From IMG/VR virus record IMGVR_UViG_3300037189_018674, positions 1-21,673 of that record: DNA of 21,673 nt. The stretch is one strand, 5' to 3'. The notes under the pieces were generated by a model. The model had not been told where the DNA came from. It was given only the letters and a program-made list of their open reading frames with translations, and ran no database searches. The DNA comes from a virus. The position numbers and the translations under genes were made by a program. Shown here piece after piece: positions 1 to 7,343 of the stretch; the stretch's first letter is position 1; each line of letters starts with the position of its first letter.

Positions 1-1
1 T

Positions 2-181
2 GAAGCTATAAAAAATGGTACTATTGTTACCACATGTTCATTTACTGGTAATTATAAAACTATAAATTCTTATGTTAACAATTCTCCAGTAATAACTGAT
101 ATACAATCTAAATATGATGAAAAATTTGATGATCCTAGTTACTATTATGGAATAGGCAACGCAAACTTAATAGGTGGTTGA
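2..181 (+). CDS. C-terminal end of a truncated gene, unknown (probably virion protein)
   Basis: An open frame enters from the left edge and ends at TGA 179-181, giving 59 visible residues that finish YYYGIGNANLIGG. Its beginning lies outside the window. The visible part is polar, rich in Asn, Ser, Thr and Tyr, and has no cysteine pair, signal or membrane segment that I recognise. The stop lies 2 bases before the ATG of the next gene, so both are probably translated from one message. A structural role (tail, neck or fibre) is inferred only from the fibre-like proteins that follow. No family is recognisable from this fragment. Confidence 0.6.
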   Translation, partial: EAIKNGTIVTTCSFTGNYKTINSYVNNSPVITDIQSKYDEKFDDPSYYYGIGNANLIGG

Positions 182-183
182 GC

Positions 184-453
184 ATGAGCATAAAAAGAAT
201 AAATGAATTTCCAGAAGGAAGTGGTAGCCTAAGTTCTGATGATATATTCTTAATTATGGATGATCCATTAGGCGCATCTTTGACAAAAGCCGTTTCATTA
301 TCTGGTATTCAAACATCGATGAAGATTGTTCAAAGTGATACATCCTTGGTGTCAAACTCAGTAAAAGTTACTAATATAATTAGCATATCACAAAGTAACT
401 ACGATAATCTTGCTACAAAAGATTCAAAAACATTATATATTATTAATGGTTAA
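184..453 (+). CDS. Small phage fibre-like structural protein
   Basis: The protein has 89 residues. It begins MSIKRINEFPEGSGSLSSDD and continues with FLIMDD and a T-K-x-V-S-L pattern. This arrangement (I-x-E-F/L-P, a 'D-D-x-F/L' strand, then 'T-K-x-V') is common at the N-terminus of phage tail-fibre and neck-appendage proteins. The C-terminus has Y-D-x-L-x-x-K-D-S-x-T-L-Y-I-I, a motif that recurs at the end of phage head- or tail-fibre proteins. Both motifs are visible; the link to virion fibres rests on general knowledge of such proteins. I use ATG 184 because AGGTGG at 172-177 gives a six-base spacing. An upstream TTG at 178 in the same frame is less likely. The gene follows the previous one almost without a gap. 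Confidence 0.7.
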   Translation: MSIKRINEFPEGSGSLSSDDIFLIMDDPLGASLTKAVSLSGIQTSMKIVQSDTSLVSNSVKVTNIISISQSNYDNLATKDSKTLYIING

Positions 454-461
454 AATTTGTC

Positions 462-1082
462 ATGCCAACAATAGATAGTGACATATATTTAAGTAGTTCT
501 AATATAACTTCTATTAAATTAGGAAATACAAATATTTCTAAAATATTTTTAGGAAATAATTTAGTTTTTTCAGCCTCGTCTTTTGGTAGCTCAGGATTTC
601 AATGGATGAATATTAATGGAGTTACTGCAACCGCAGCATCTGGAATTGGTCAAAATAATATTACAATCTCAATTACTCAAAATGGTGGAGGTATGGCTCC
701 TCATAATGGCATGTATGGATATCCAACATTTCCCGAAGCATATGGAGTACCCGGTAATGGAACTCAAATCTTAAATAGTCGAGCTGGCACATTTACAGCA
801 ACTTTTAGTCAACCAGTTACAAATCCTCTAGTTGCATTTGCTAGTGTTGGTAATCCTAGCACGCCAGTTCCTGTTCAAGTATCCTTACCATTTACTCCAA
901 TTTGGAGCACAGATACTACATATCAAAATGCAGTAAATGGTACTCAATACTCTCAATTTACCGGCACAGAGGGATTTAATATTATTAGAATAGATGGCGT
1001 ATTAACTACTATAACTTTTAATTATACTATCAGTGAATACTACTGCACAGTTTGTTTTGGATTTGTGGATCAAAATACATAA
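462..1082 (+). CDS. Phage fibre or adhesin-like protein
   Basis: The protein has 206 residues. Residues 8-36 carry two repeats of the type I-x-x-I-x-L-G-x-x-x-I-x-K-I-x-L-G-x-x-L-V-F, a beta-strand motif seen at the N-terminus of phage tail-fibre and receptor-binding proteins. The rest is rich in Gly, Thr, Asn and Ser, with aromatic beta-strand patterns such as TFTATFSQPVTNPLVAF and a closing ITFNYTISEYY...FGFVDQ, which suggests a jelly-roll or similar beta-sandwich exposed on the virion. No catalytic motif or signal peptide is visible. It starts 8 bases after the previous stop with no strong ribosome-binding site, so translational coupling is likely. The name 'adhesin' is inference from composition and position. 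Confidence 0.65.
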   Translation: MPTIDSDIYLSSSNITSIKLGNTNISKIFLGNNLVFSASSFGSSGFQWMNINGVTATAASGIGQNNITISITQNGGGMAPHNGMYGYPTFPEAYGVPGNGTQILNSRAGTFTATFSQPVTNPLVAFASVGNPSTPVPVQVSLPFTPIWSTDTTYQNAVNGTQYSQFTGTEGFNIIRIDGVLTTITFNYTISEYYCTVCFGFVDQNT

Positions 1083-1099
1083 TTTGCATTAGGTGTATC

Positions 1100-1120
1100 T
1101 AATAATAGTTACTATTATTA
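1100..1120 (+). repeat. AT-only inverted repeat (hairpin) before the holin-like gene
   Basis: TAATAATAG at 1100-1108 pairs perfectly with CTATTATTA at 1112-1120 around a three-base TTA loop. It lies in the gap between the fibre protein and the holin-like gene, ending 8 bases before that gene's GGAG ribosome-binding site. There are no G-C pairs beyond one and no T-run follows, so it is not a convincing intrinsic terminator. It could be a weak mRNA structure at the boundary between structural and lysis genes. Confidence 0.4.
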
Positions 1121-1138
1121 CATTTATTGGAGTTTAAA

Positions 1139-1462
1139 ATGGTCAAACCTGGTTATAAAACTAGTGAATTCTGGTTCACATTAGTAAGTTTCATTTTTAG
1201 TGGAGCTTATTTATTTGGGGTATTAGACGATTTTACTCAAAAAGAAGATTTAATACAAGAAACAAGTAAAGGATTAGAAGCTGCTATATTAATTATAGGT
1301 CAATTAACTTTGTTATTTAAATATATCAAAGGAAGAACAGATCTTAAAAAGACTTGGTGGAATACTGCAACACCAGAAGAAAGAAAAATAGCTAATAGAA
1401 AAAATACAAGATCTAAAACTAAGAAGAAAATCAAAAAACCAATTCAGCTCAAAGTTGAGTAG
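1139..1462 (+). CDS. Holin-like two-pass membrane protein
   Basis: The protein has 107 residues with two hydrophobic segments, about residues 11-28 and 46-62. A short charged loop (residues 30-45) separates them, and a strongly basic tail follows (many Lys and Arg from residue 64 on). Small size, two membrane spans and a cationic C-terminus are the usual outline of phage holins, which make holes in the inner membrane to time lysis. A peptidase gene and other small membrane proteins follow, which fits a lysis cassette. No sequence motif proves the role, so this is a topology-based call. I use ATG 1139, which has GGAG at 1129-1132 six bases upstream, rather than the TTG at 1127. Confidence 0.55.
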   Translation: MVKPGYKTSEFWFTLVSFIFSGAYLFGVLDDFTQKEDLIQETSKGLEAAILIIGQLTLLFKYIKGRTDLKKTWWNTATPEERKIANRKNTRSKTKKKIKKPIQLKVE

Positions 1463-1516
1463 ACAGTCTTGGTCGGTGTACTATAATATATAGGGCGTTT
1501 TCAAAAAGGACATTTT

Positions 1517-1960
1517 ATGCCAGAAGCAGCTTCAATATACTCAATTAAAATAAAATTAGATGAATTTATGACTCAGGTCAAAGTCTCTTTAGGAGAGATT
1601 AAATCTGTTGCAATATCTCAAGCCTGGAAAATTCTACAACTTGCTGTTGCTCAAACGGTACAAGTGTTAGAACAGAATACTAGTAATTTGTCTGGACCAG
1701 ATAAAAAAGCTATGGCTATGGACTATTTATCAAAATTTTATGATAGTGTTTTTATTATTGTTGATGTTCCTATGATCCCAAGTTTTATTGAGCCAATTAT
1801 TCGTCAATATGTAAAAGTATTTTTAATGGCACTAGTAAGTTCCAGCATTGATGCTATGGTCACAACGTTCAGACAAGTTGGAGTCTTTAAAACACAACCG
1901 TTAGTTTCACAATCTATTAAATCTAACCTTAAAGTTAACAGAGCGAGGAAAAAGAAATGA
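1517..1960 (+). CDS. Unknown hydrophobic protein, possible holin-associated
   Basis: The protein has 147 residues and I do not recognise a family with certainty. The N-terminal 55 residues look helical and amphipathic. A G-P-D-K-K-A-M-A-M-D-Y-L stretch follows (residues 60-71), then a long hydrophobic region (about 77-115) containing two prolines, and a basic tail ending RARKKK. The 'small residue, lysine pair, alanine' patch before a hydrophobic region recalls LL-H-type holin-associated proteins, but the resemblance is loose. An AAAGGA ribosome-binding site lies 8-9 bases upstream of ATG 1517. Its stop overlaps the next start (ATGA at 1957-1960), so the two proteins are probably made together. 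It may act at the membrane with its neighbours. Confidence 0.5.
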   Translation: MPEAASIYSIKIKLDEFMTQVKVSLGEIKSVAISQAWKILQLAVAQTVQVLEQNTSNLSGPDKKAMAMDYLSKFYDSVFIIVDVPMIPSFIEPIIRQYVKVFLMALVSSSIDAMVTTFRQVGVFKTQPLVSQSIKSNLKVNRARKKK

Positions 1961-2331
1961 ATTACACAGAGAGTTTTGATCAGTTTGCTAGTAGAGTAAC
2001 TACTTTTGATTTAGCTTTATATGCTGGTGCAGCACTTATCCTATTTGTTTTATTTCAAGATAAACTAGGCCCAGTACAGGGATTTATTAATAATCTATTA
2101 CAAAAAGTTTCATTGCCCAGGGTTCCTGGTAGCACATCTAATGTTGTGTCTAATGTTGTTAATAAAGAAGATTTATTTTTTCAACTTATGCACTCGTGGA
2201 AACAAACAAGAGATTTAGCATCCAGAAGCAACTGCACAGAAGCTGTTAAGGTTGCTGATCAAATGTTTCCATTTCTCAGTCCGAACGCTTGTGGCTCAAC
2301 ACAATCTGTATTGACCACGCCAGAAAAGTAA
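1957..2331 (+). CDS. Unknown single-pass membrane protein
   Basis: The protein has 124 residues with one clear membrane segment at about residues 18-34, preceded by a polar N-terminus and followed by a soluble domain. Cysteines at about residues 93 and 111, near the C-terminus, could form a disulphide if that domain is outside the cytoplasm. No family is recognised. The start overlaps the previous stop by four bases (ATGA), so it is translationally coupled to the upstream hydrophobic protein. Its position between the holin-like gene and the peptidase suggests a role in lysis or in membrane attachment of virion-linked functions, but nothing in the sequence proves that. Confidence 0.5.
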   Translation: MNYTESFDQFASRVTTFDLALYAGAALILFVLFQDKLGPVQGFINNLLQKVSLPRVPGSTSNVVSNVVNKEDLFFQLMHSWKQTRDLASRSNCTEAVKVADQMFPFLSPNACGSTQSVLTTPEK

Positions 2332-2359
2332 TTTAAAGAATGTATAAGGATAAAATATA

Positions 2360-2848
2360 ATGAATAAAAAATTATTACTAAGTATAGCAGTAGGGTTGGT
2401 TCTTTTAGGTTTATTTAAACCAAATTTTTCTAACATCATTCCTGTTAGAAATGAATCTACTGTAACTATTCTTGTAGAAGAACCAACAAACGAGGTTACT
2501 TTGGAAGCTTGTAAAAAAGTAACTCAAGTTTTGTCTTCTGGTCCCAATCCTAAAAAAGATGCTTTAGACCTAGCTTCATTATATAGTGATGTTGCTAGAC
2601 TAATAGAATTAGATGGTGAAGATATAGTTATTATAAATACTGAAGAAATAGCTTCAGTAAATAAAATTGCAGGATCTTTATTAAAACTAAATCTTAAAGG
2701 TAAATATGATAATCTAGCTACTAGCTGTGAAGAAGTAGTTAAGTCTGTGGTGGGAAATGATAATGTTCCACTAGACAACGATTTACGCAAAAAGGCTGTT
2801 GTTGCTTTTAAGAATTTAGCGTGGGCTTGTAAAGAAGGTGCAAAATAA
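2360..2848 (+). CDS. Unknown N-terminally membrane-anchored protein
   Basis: The protein has 162 residues. MNKKLLLSIAVGLVLLGLF at the N-terminus is a lysine-led hydrophobic segment of the signal-anchor type, without a clear lipobox or signal-peptidase site. The remaining 140 residues form a soluble, probably helical domain with cysteines at 51, 123 and 157. No catalytic motif is recognised. An AAGGA ribosome-binding site lies about nine bases before ATG 2360. The stop shares its last base with the next ATG (TAATG at 2846-2850), so it is coupled to the papain-like peptidase. It might present or restrain that peptidase outside the inner membrane, which is inference from the coupling alone. Confidence 0.5.
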   Translation: MNKKLLLSIAVGLVLLGLFKPNFSNIIPVRNESTVTILVEEPTNEVTLEACKKVTQVLSSGPNPKKDALDLASLYSDVARLIELDGEDIVIINTEEIASVNKIAGSLLKLNLKGKYDNLATSCEEVVKSVVGNDNVPLDNDLRKKAVVAFKNLAWACKEGAK

Positions 2849-3771
2849 TGCCAAGATACACTCCGGAAGAATTATATAAAAACTATAAAGATGGTTTTAG
2901 TGGTTGTTTATGGGAAGAGCATGTATATGAACAACTAATGGAAAATTCTAAATACGCTTACTTTTCTGATGGTGCAAAAAGGATTGTGGATAGCGGAAAA
3001 GGAAAATTAAGCACTCCTTATAAAAGTGTATTAAAATTTGATAAAAAAGCATACGAAGAAAGACAAACCACTGGAGATTGCGTAAGCCATGGAACAAGAA
3101 ATGCCTGTGATATTAGCAGAGCGGTAGAAATAGATATTAAGAAAGAAAAAGAAACATGGATAGCTAGAGGAGCAACAGAAGCTATCTATGGAGCACGAGG
3201 TCATGGTGGCCAAGGAATGAGTTGTGCAAGAGCGGCGACATTTGTGAGTCAGGCTGGCGGAATAGTAGTTAGAAAAAATTATGAAGGCATAGCAGACTTT
3301 AGTAAATATAATGGCAATCTAGGAGCGAACTGGGGATCAAGAGGTTTACCAGATCCTGTAATAGATCTAGCTAATGATCATCAAATTACAACAACTAGTT
3401 TAGTAACAACAGTAGAAGAAGCTAGAGACGCATTAGCAAATGGATATGGATTAGCTGTTTGTTCAAATTATGGCTTTAGTAACAAAAGAGACAAAAAGGG
3501 TTTTGCTAAAGTAAGTGGTAACTGGGGTCATTGCATGGCTTGGATTGCTTGTGATGATACTGGTAGTGAGCCAGCATTTTTAGTACAAAATAGTTGGGGT
3601 AAATGGAATGACGGAGGTCATCCAGAGTGGGGCCCCATACCAGATGGATCATTTTTAATAACATCAGATGTTGCTGCTGGGATGTTATCAGCAAACGGAT
3701 CTTATGCCTTCAGCAATTTTAACGGATTTCCTGTACAAAAATTACCCAATTACGGTTTCACATACTTATAA
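2848..3771 (+). CDS. Papain-family (C1A-like) cysteine peptidase
   Basis: The protein has 307 residues and a full papain-type catalytic set in the canonical order. Gln73 (oxyanion hole) and Cys78 lie in QTTGDCVSHGT, His228 lies in WGHCMAWIAC, and Asn248 in VQNSWGKW. The N-S-W-G signature after the histidine is diagnostic of the papain fold. No signal peptide is visible, and residues 1-70 could be a short propeptide or a virion-binding part. The gene is coupled by TAATG to a membrane-anchored protein and follows a holin-like gene, a place where phages usually carry an endolysin. It may cut peptide cross-links in the cell wall, process virion proteins, or act on host proteins; the sequence does not tell which. 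No other lytic enzyme is seen in the window. Confidence 0.85.
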   Translation: MPRYTPEELYKNYKDGFSGCLWEEHVYEQLMENSKYAYFSDGAKRIVDSGKGKLSTPYKSVLKFDKKAYEERQTTGDCVSHGTRNACDISRAVEIDIKKEKETWIARGATEAIYGARGHGGQGMSCARAATFVSQAGGIVVRKNYEGIADFSKYNGNLGANWGSRGLPDPVIDLANDHQITTTSLVTTVEEARDALANGYGLAVCSNYGFSNKRDKKGFAKVSGNWGHCMAWIACDDTGSEPAFLVQNSWGKWNDGGHPEWGPIPDGSFLITSDVAAGMLSANGSYAFSNFNGFPVQKLPNYGFTYL

Positions 3772-3783
3772 TAGGATTATATA

Positions 3784-6114
3784 ATGACAGCTTTTGTTAG
3801 AAAAGTAGGTAATAATTTTTATGTTAGATATTCAAATGGTACCGCGTGGGTACGATCCTCCGAACAACAGGTTCAAGATTTATGTGCAAGTTGCTGTCCT
3901 ATTCAGTTTTTATCATCGTGGGAAGATCCTAATACCGTTTGTAACGACTCAAGATTCACTCATCCAATCAGCTTAAAGGCTCCATATTATATTTTTAAAG
4001 GACAACCAAATAATGGAGTTATTACAAGCACCCCTAAGTCAGCTCCATCGTATGCATACTCTCTTTTTGGTGGAACTCCCCCAACAACAAATTTTAGTTC
4101 AAGAATAAGCATTAAAATTCCAAATGATCCAGTGTTTAGCGGAACATATGTTTTTGATTATAAGTCATTAACTCAAGAATGGCGTTTAAATACTTTATCA
4201 GGCATGACCGATACCTCAGTATCTGCCTATCAGGACTACTGGAATATGTCTTATGGTGTTGGTAAAAAAATAATTAGTTTAGTAGAAACAACAAACGAAC
4301 CTTCATATAAAGGATATGTCGAATATGCAACAAGCGGTAATATTGGATCAAATTTGAGTGGAGTATATGCTTTTCCGTGTCAATTTGTGTTCACAGCTAT
4401 TCAAGCTCCAGAAGATATAGTGGGAATAGATCTTCCTGGCGGCACCAATCCTGTACTACCACTAGGAACTGGCCATAGAGCGGTTATTGGTTTCAACCCA
4501 CCATTAAGGTGGAGACATCCTTATAGTGATTGGACAGTTGTTGATCAAATTGGTCATAATATATTACCAGAAAATTATCCTCTCGACGTTGCAGGAACTG
4601 CCCCAGCAAAACCTTGGTTTAATACCAATTATTTCACAGGAATAGCTAGTCAGCCGTCCTCAATTAATATTAGTGGAATAAGTAACAATCCATATAATTT
4701 ATCTAGCTCGTCATCAAAAACTCCAGTTTATACTGGCCTTTCAACTATAGGATTCTCTTATAGAACTTCAGGAGTTGGAGTTCCTTTTGACAGTTCAGAA
4801 TATGGGGTCTCTATGGTGAATCGTTGTAGTGGAATAAGACCACACTTTCATAAATATCAATTTACTTATAATAGTGTCTCTTATTCTATCAACGAAACAG
4901 CATTATTTAGTCCTAAACAGTATTTAGATGCATCAATAGAATTTAATTTTTCTTGTAGAACATCTGGAACAACCTGTTCAGAATTTAATTCGTTAATTCC
5001 TGTATCAACAGGATATTCAACCATTAGTAATAGTTGTTTTGGCTCGTATGTTAATGCTGATTTTATGTGTGGGGATAATTTTGCTCATCCTAGCGGAAAT
5101 TATTTTACAACAGAAGGAGTGCAAGATCTTAAGATTATTTACTCTGGATTACCTTATCAAGTAGCTTCGATTCCTCACGTTTATCCTATGGTAAAAACAA
5201 CAAATTCTGCTGGTAATGTTTATAAAGCTAATAGTGGACAAATAATTTTTGTAGATTACGATGGAGCTAAAACTCCTGATGGCTTTAGATCATGGATAAA
5301 TTCAAACTTTAACTTTGTAACATTAGATAATAGTGACAATGTTACTATTAAATGGCCCGGTGTTGATGTGTATTGGAGTCTTAGAGACTCTGTTTATGTT
5401 TCAGGAGCAGGAGCAGGCTATGACACAAGCGGAAAATATTATGCAGCAAATGTTGTTGATTATAATGACAATATTTTTTATTCAAAAGATGGTGGAAATA
5501 GTTATCCAAGAATATCTACACAGGGTGATGGCGAGTGGTATATGAATAAAAATGGTGATGACTTGTATAAATTAAGTAATAATACAAATTATCCAATTTA
5601 TCCGTTTCTTCCAACAGGTACCTGGGAAAGCTATAGTGACGATTTATTTGGTCCAATGATTAGCTATGATAATAAAACAGCATTCGCCAGAGTTACTCCA
5701 GAAGGTGGAGAAGGAAGCAACGTTGGAGTATATGTTTTTAAAGCAGGATTAACAGAATTTATATCTCAATATGCTTATGATTCTGATAATAATAGATATA
5801 TTAGTCTTAAGAACTCAGATATACAAATGAGATTTTCTGTTGATAAATGGCAATTGGGCAAAGTTGAAACTGGTACATTTGTTGCATATTATGAATTGAC
5901 TAATGTAACATGTGGCAATCCTTTATTATTAGATCCTCAAATACTCGATTATAGTGACTATAATCCGATAAATACTTATGGAACAGTTCAAATTCCTGTA
6001 ACGTGTTTATCACAACCTATTGGACAATGGGTTGCGACAGGTCCAGGAACAGGATCCGCAATATCGGTAAGAGATCCATTGGCTGTTGGCGGCGCTGGCT
6101 CTTTCATTTGTTAA
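3784..6114 (+). CDS. Large probable virion/adhesin protein
   Basis: The protein has 776 residues and is the largest complete product here. It is rich in Tyr, Ser, Asn, Gly and Thr with alternating beta-strand patterns throughout, and contains scattered cysteines including C34, C37, C38 and C53. There is no signal peptide, membrane span or enzyme motif that I recognise. The N-terminus (MTAFVRKVGNNFYVRYSNG) is short-stranded beta and could be an attachment domain. The C-terminus ends GGAGSFIC. Composition, length and position next to fibre-like genes suggest a tail fibre, spike or other surface protein that contacts the host. AGGAT at 3773-3777 serves as a weak ribosome-binding site. Functional assignment is low-confidence; the reading frame itself is certain. 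Confidence 0.6.
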   Translation: MTAFVRKVGNNFYVRYSNGTAWVRSSEQQVQDLCASCCPIQFLSSWEDPNTVCNDSRFTHPISLKAPYYIFKGQPNNGVITSTPKSAPSYAYSLFGGTPPTTNFSSRISIKIPNDPVFSGTYVFDYKSLTQEWRLNTLSGMTDTSVSAYQDYWNMSYGVGKKIISLVETTNEPSYKGYVEYATSGNIGSNLSGVYAFPCQFVFTAIQAPEDIVGIDLPGGTNPVLPLGTGHRAVIGFNPPLRWRHPYSDWTVVDQIGHNILPENYPLDVAGTAPAKPWFNTNYFTGIASQPSSINISGISNNPYNLSSSSSKTPVYTGLSTIGFSYRTSGVGVPFDSSEYGVSMVNRCSGIRPHFHKYQFTYNSVSYSINETALFSPKQYLDASIEFNFSCRTSGTTCSEFNSLIPVSTGYSTISNSCFGSYVNADFMCGDNFAHPSGNYFTTEGVQDLKIIYSGLPYQVASIPHVYPMVKTTNSAGNVYKANSGQIIFVDYDGAKTPDGFRSWINSNFNFVTLDNSDNVTIKWPGVDVYWSLRDSVYVSGAGAGYDTSGKYYAANVVDYNDNIFYSKDGGNSYPRISTQGDGEWYMNKNGDDLYKLSNNTNYPIYPFLPTGTWESYSDDLFGPMISYDNKTAFARVTPEGGEGSNVGVYVFKAGLTEFISQYAYDSDNNRYISLKNSDIQMRFSVDKWQLGKVETGTFVAYYELTNVTCGNPLLLDPQILDYSDYNPINTYGTVQIPVTCLSQPIGQWVATGPGTGSAISVRDPLAVGGAGSFIC

Positions 6115-6137
6115 ATTAGATAATATAAAGGTTAATT

Positions 6138-6314
6138 ATGAAAATATTAGATAGAATAGCATTAAATAGATTAATATCTATAATAACAAGTTTTATATTA
6201 TCTATTATAAAAATTTTTGCTAATAAAAACATTGATAATGTTGTTCCACACGTTCCTGATAATCAACCATTTCCCTGGCTCAGAAAACAAATTAATAAGG
6301 TAATTAAAAAATGA
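6138..6314 (+). CDS. 58-residue membrane peptide
   Basis: A short gene begins at ATG 6138 with AAAGG seven bases upstream and ends at TGA 6312-6314, overlapping the next ATG (ATGA). The product begins MKILDRIALNRLISIITSF, has one hydrophobic helix at about residues 12-28, and ends with a basic amphipathic tail (WLRKQINKVIKK). This resembles small phage membrane peptides, but no family is recognised. A good ribosome-binding site, coupling to the next gene, and a neat fit in the gap after the 776-residue protein support it as real. Confidence 0.55.
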   Translation: MKILDRIALNRLISIITSFILSIIKIFANKNIDNVVPHVPDNQPFPWLRKQINKVIKK

Positions 6315-6661
6315 TTAATAAATTATTAATAATATCTATGTTCTTATCTTCTATGGTAACCTACTCTTCTGATTATAGTCCAGTTTATACCAAATCTGCT
6401 GTGATTTTAGCGGGATCAGTTATTGCATCACAACATATGGTTGATAATAAAAAATATAAACGAAAAGATTGCCCCATCTGTAAAGGTAAAGGTTGGTATA
6501 TTAGTGGAGATGAAATTAAAAAAGTAGATTGTGGTTATTGTGAAGAAGATACAAAAAACCAACCAGTTGAGAAGCCATCGCCAAAAGTTTTAATTCATAA
6601 TCCCATAACAATAACTCCCAATTGTATAAGCGGAACTTGCTCATCGACACAGAGAAAGTAA
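6311..6661 (+). CDS. Exported protein with a four-cysteine zinc motif
   Basis: The protein has 116 residues. Residues 1-19 (MINKLLIISMFLSSMVTYS) look like a cleavable signal peptide, followed by a second mildly hydrophobic patch at about 29-40. A zinc-binding pattern follows: CPICKGKGWY (Cys54, Cys57) and CGYC (Cys74, Cys77). The first half resembles the C-x-x-C-x-G-x-G units of the DnaJ central domain. Two more cysteines (105, 110) lie near the C-terminus. The gene starts inside the stop of the upstream membrane peptide, so they are translated together. A zinc motif on an exported phage protein is uncommon. The role is unknown; interaction with envelope proteins is one possibility. Confidence 0.6.
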   Translation: MINKLLIISMFLSSMVTYSSDYSPVYTKSAVILAGSVIASQHMVDNKKYKRKDCPICKGKGWYISGDEIKKVDCGYCEEDTKNQPVEKPSPKVLIHNPITITPNCISGTCSSTQRK

Positions 6662-6664
6662 ATT

Positions 6665-7057
6665 ATGTCTAATGATGAAAAACTAAAAAATATATCCAAA
6701 GAAATTTTAAAAAAAGCTAATATTCCAGAAGATCAAAAATTTGGTAGTATTATAGCTATTTTAATGATGATTAGTATAGTCTTAACCATTATAAGAGTTA
6801 TGCAGGAGTGTAATAAAAGCAAAACCAATAATATGTCATGTGCGGAAAAGGGTTTTCTATATGGTCAAGAAATACGTTCTTATAGTAAAAAAAGGGGTTG
6901 GTTTACTAGACTAAGAATCAAGCGAATTATTCGTCAAGAACTAACTAAAGAAGACTATCATAAATATGGTATTAAACTTACAGAAGTTTTGTTAGATAAA
7001 GGAGAAATTCTCACGGACGATGAGGCATTAACCCTAGTGGAGACAGCAAATGTTTAA
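6665..7057 (+). CDS. Unknown single-pass membrane protein
   Basis: The protein has 130 residues. A charged N-terminal helix (about residues 1-25) precedes a hydrophobic segment at about 27-45, then a basic cytoplasmic-looking region (KKRGWFTRLRIKRIIRQEL) and an acidic C-terminus. Cysteines at about 49 and 58 lie just after the membrane segment. No family is recognised. The start is three bases after the previous stop and the end overlaps the next gene by eight bases, so it belongs to a coupled run of small membrane proteins (6138-7307). The topology suggests a membrane anchor with a cytoplasmic domain, but no function can be assigned. Confidence 0.5.
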   Translation: MSNDEKLKNISKEILKKANIPEDQKFGSIIAILMMISIVLTIIRVMQECNKSKTNNMSCAEKGFLYGQEIRSYSKKRGWFTRLRIKRIIRQELTKEDYHKYGIKLTEVLLDKGEILTDDEALTLVETANV

Positions 7058-7307
7058 TTTATTAGTATGGTGTGTTTATGGATTATTTGTTGGTAGTGTG
7101 GCCAAAGCAATTGTTCCAGGTGAAGAAAATTTTGGTTTTATAAAAACAGTTGCATTAGGTGTTGCTGGTTCATATATGGGAGGGGCGGTTTTGTATATGT
7201 TAGGTAAATACGAATCCTTATCTCCAGCAGGGTTATTTATGGGAGTAGCAGGAGCTATTCTCTCTCTTGTTTTATATAATAAGCTCCAGCAACAGACCAA
7301 ATCTTGA
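7050..7307 (+). CDS. GlsB/YeaQ/YmgE (transglycosylase-associated) family membrane protein
   Basis: The protein has 85 residues with three hydrophobic segments at about residues 3-20, 32-51 and 58-76. The glycine-rich pattern is typical of the family: G-L-x-V-G-x-x-A-K-x-I-V-P-G after the first segment, then a G-x-x-G-S-Y-x-G-G patch and a G-x-x-G-A-x-x-x-L final helix. Members are small stress-associated inner-membrane proteins of unknown biochemical activity; despite the family name no transglycosylase activity is shown by the sequence. It overlaps the upstream gene by eight bases and is the last gene before the promoter at 7344. It may alter the host envelope during infection, which is inference. 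Confidence 0.75.
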   Translation: MFNLLVWCVYGLFVGSVAKAIVPGEENFGFIKTVALGVAGSYMGGAVLYMLGKYESLSPAGLFMGVAGAILSLVLYNKLQQQTKS

Positions 7308-7343
7308 TCAAATAGCTTGAATGAAGCTTATAAGAAAAAATAT

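Noticed and set aside
1482-1487. TATAAT before the 1517 gene as a promoter
   Set aside because: No -35 element at 16-18 bases; the nearest TTGAGT is 21 bases away. The element sits in an AT-rich gap and could be chance, although a phage late promoter with a -10 only cannot be excluded.
5333-5545. Second + strand ORF inside the 776-residue protein gene
   Set aside because: It is a low-complexity, methionine-rich reading of another frame within a convincing long gene and has no ribosome-binding site.
7076-7300. ORFs on the - strand (for example 2524-2790, 7076-7300, 12994-13434, 18241-18564, 21359-21583)
   Set aside because: All lie opposite well-supported + strand genes, have no recognisable motifs or ribosome-binding sites, and look like antisense shadows.
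7314-7340. Hairpin AGCTT/AAGCT with flanking palindromes (TTGATCAA, CTTATAAG) as a terminator after 7307
   Set aside because: The stem is only five pairs and is followed by A-rich sequence, not a T-run. AT-rich DNA gives such short palindromes often.
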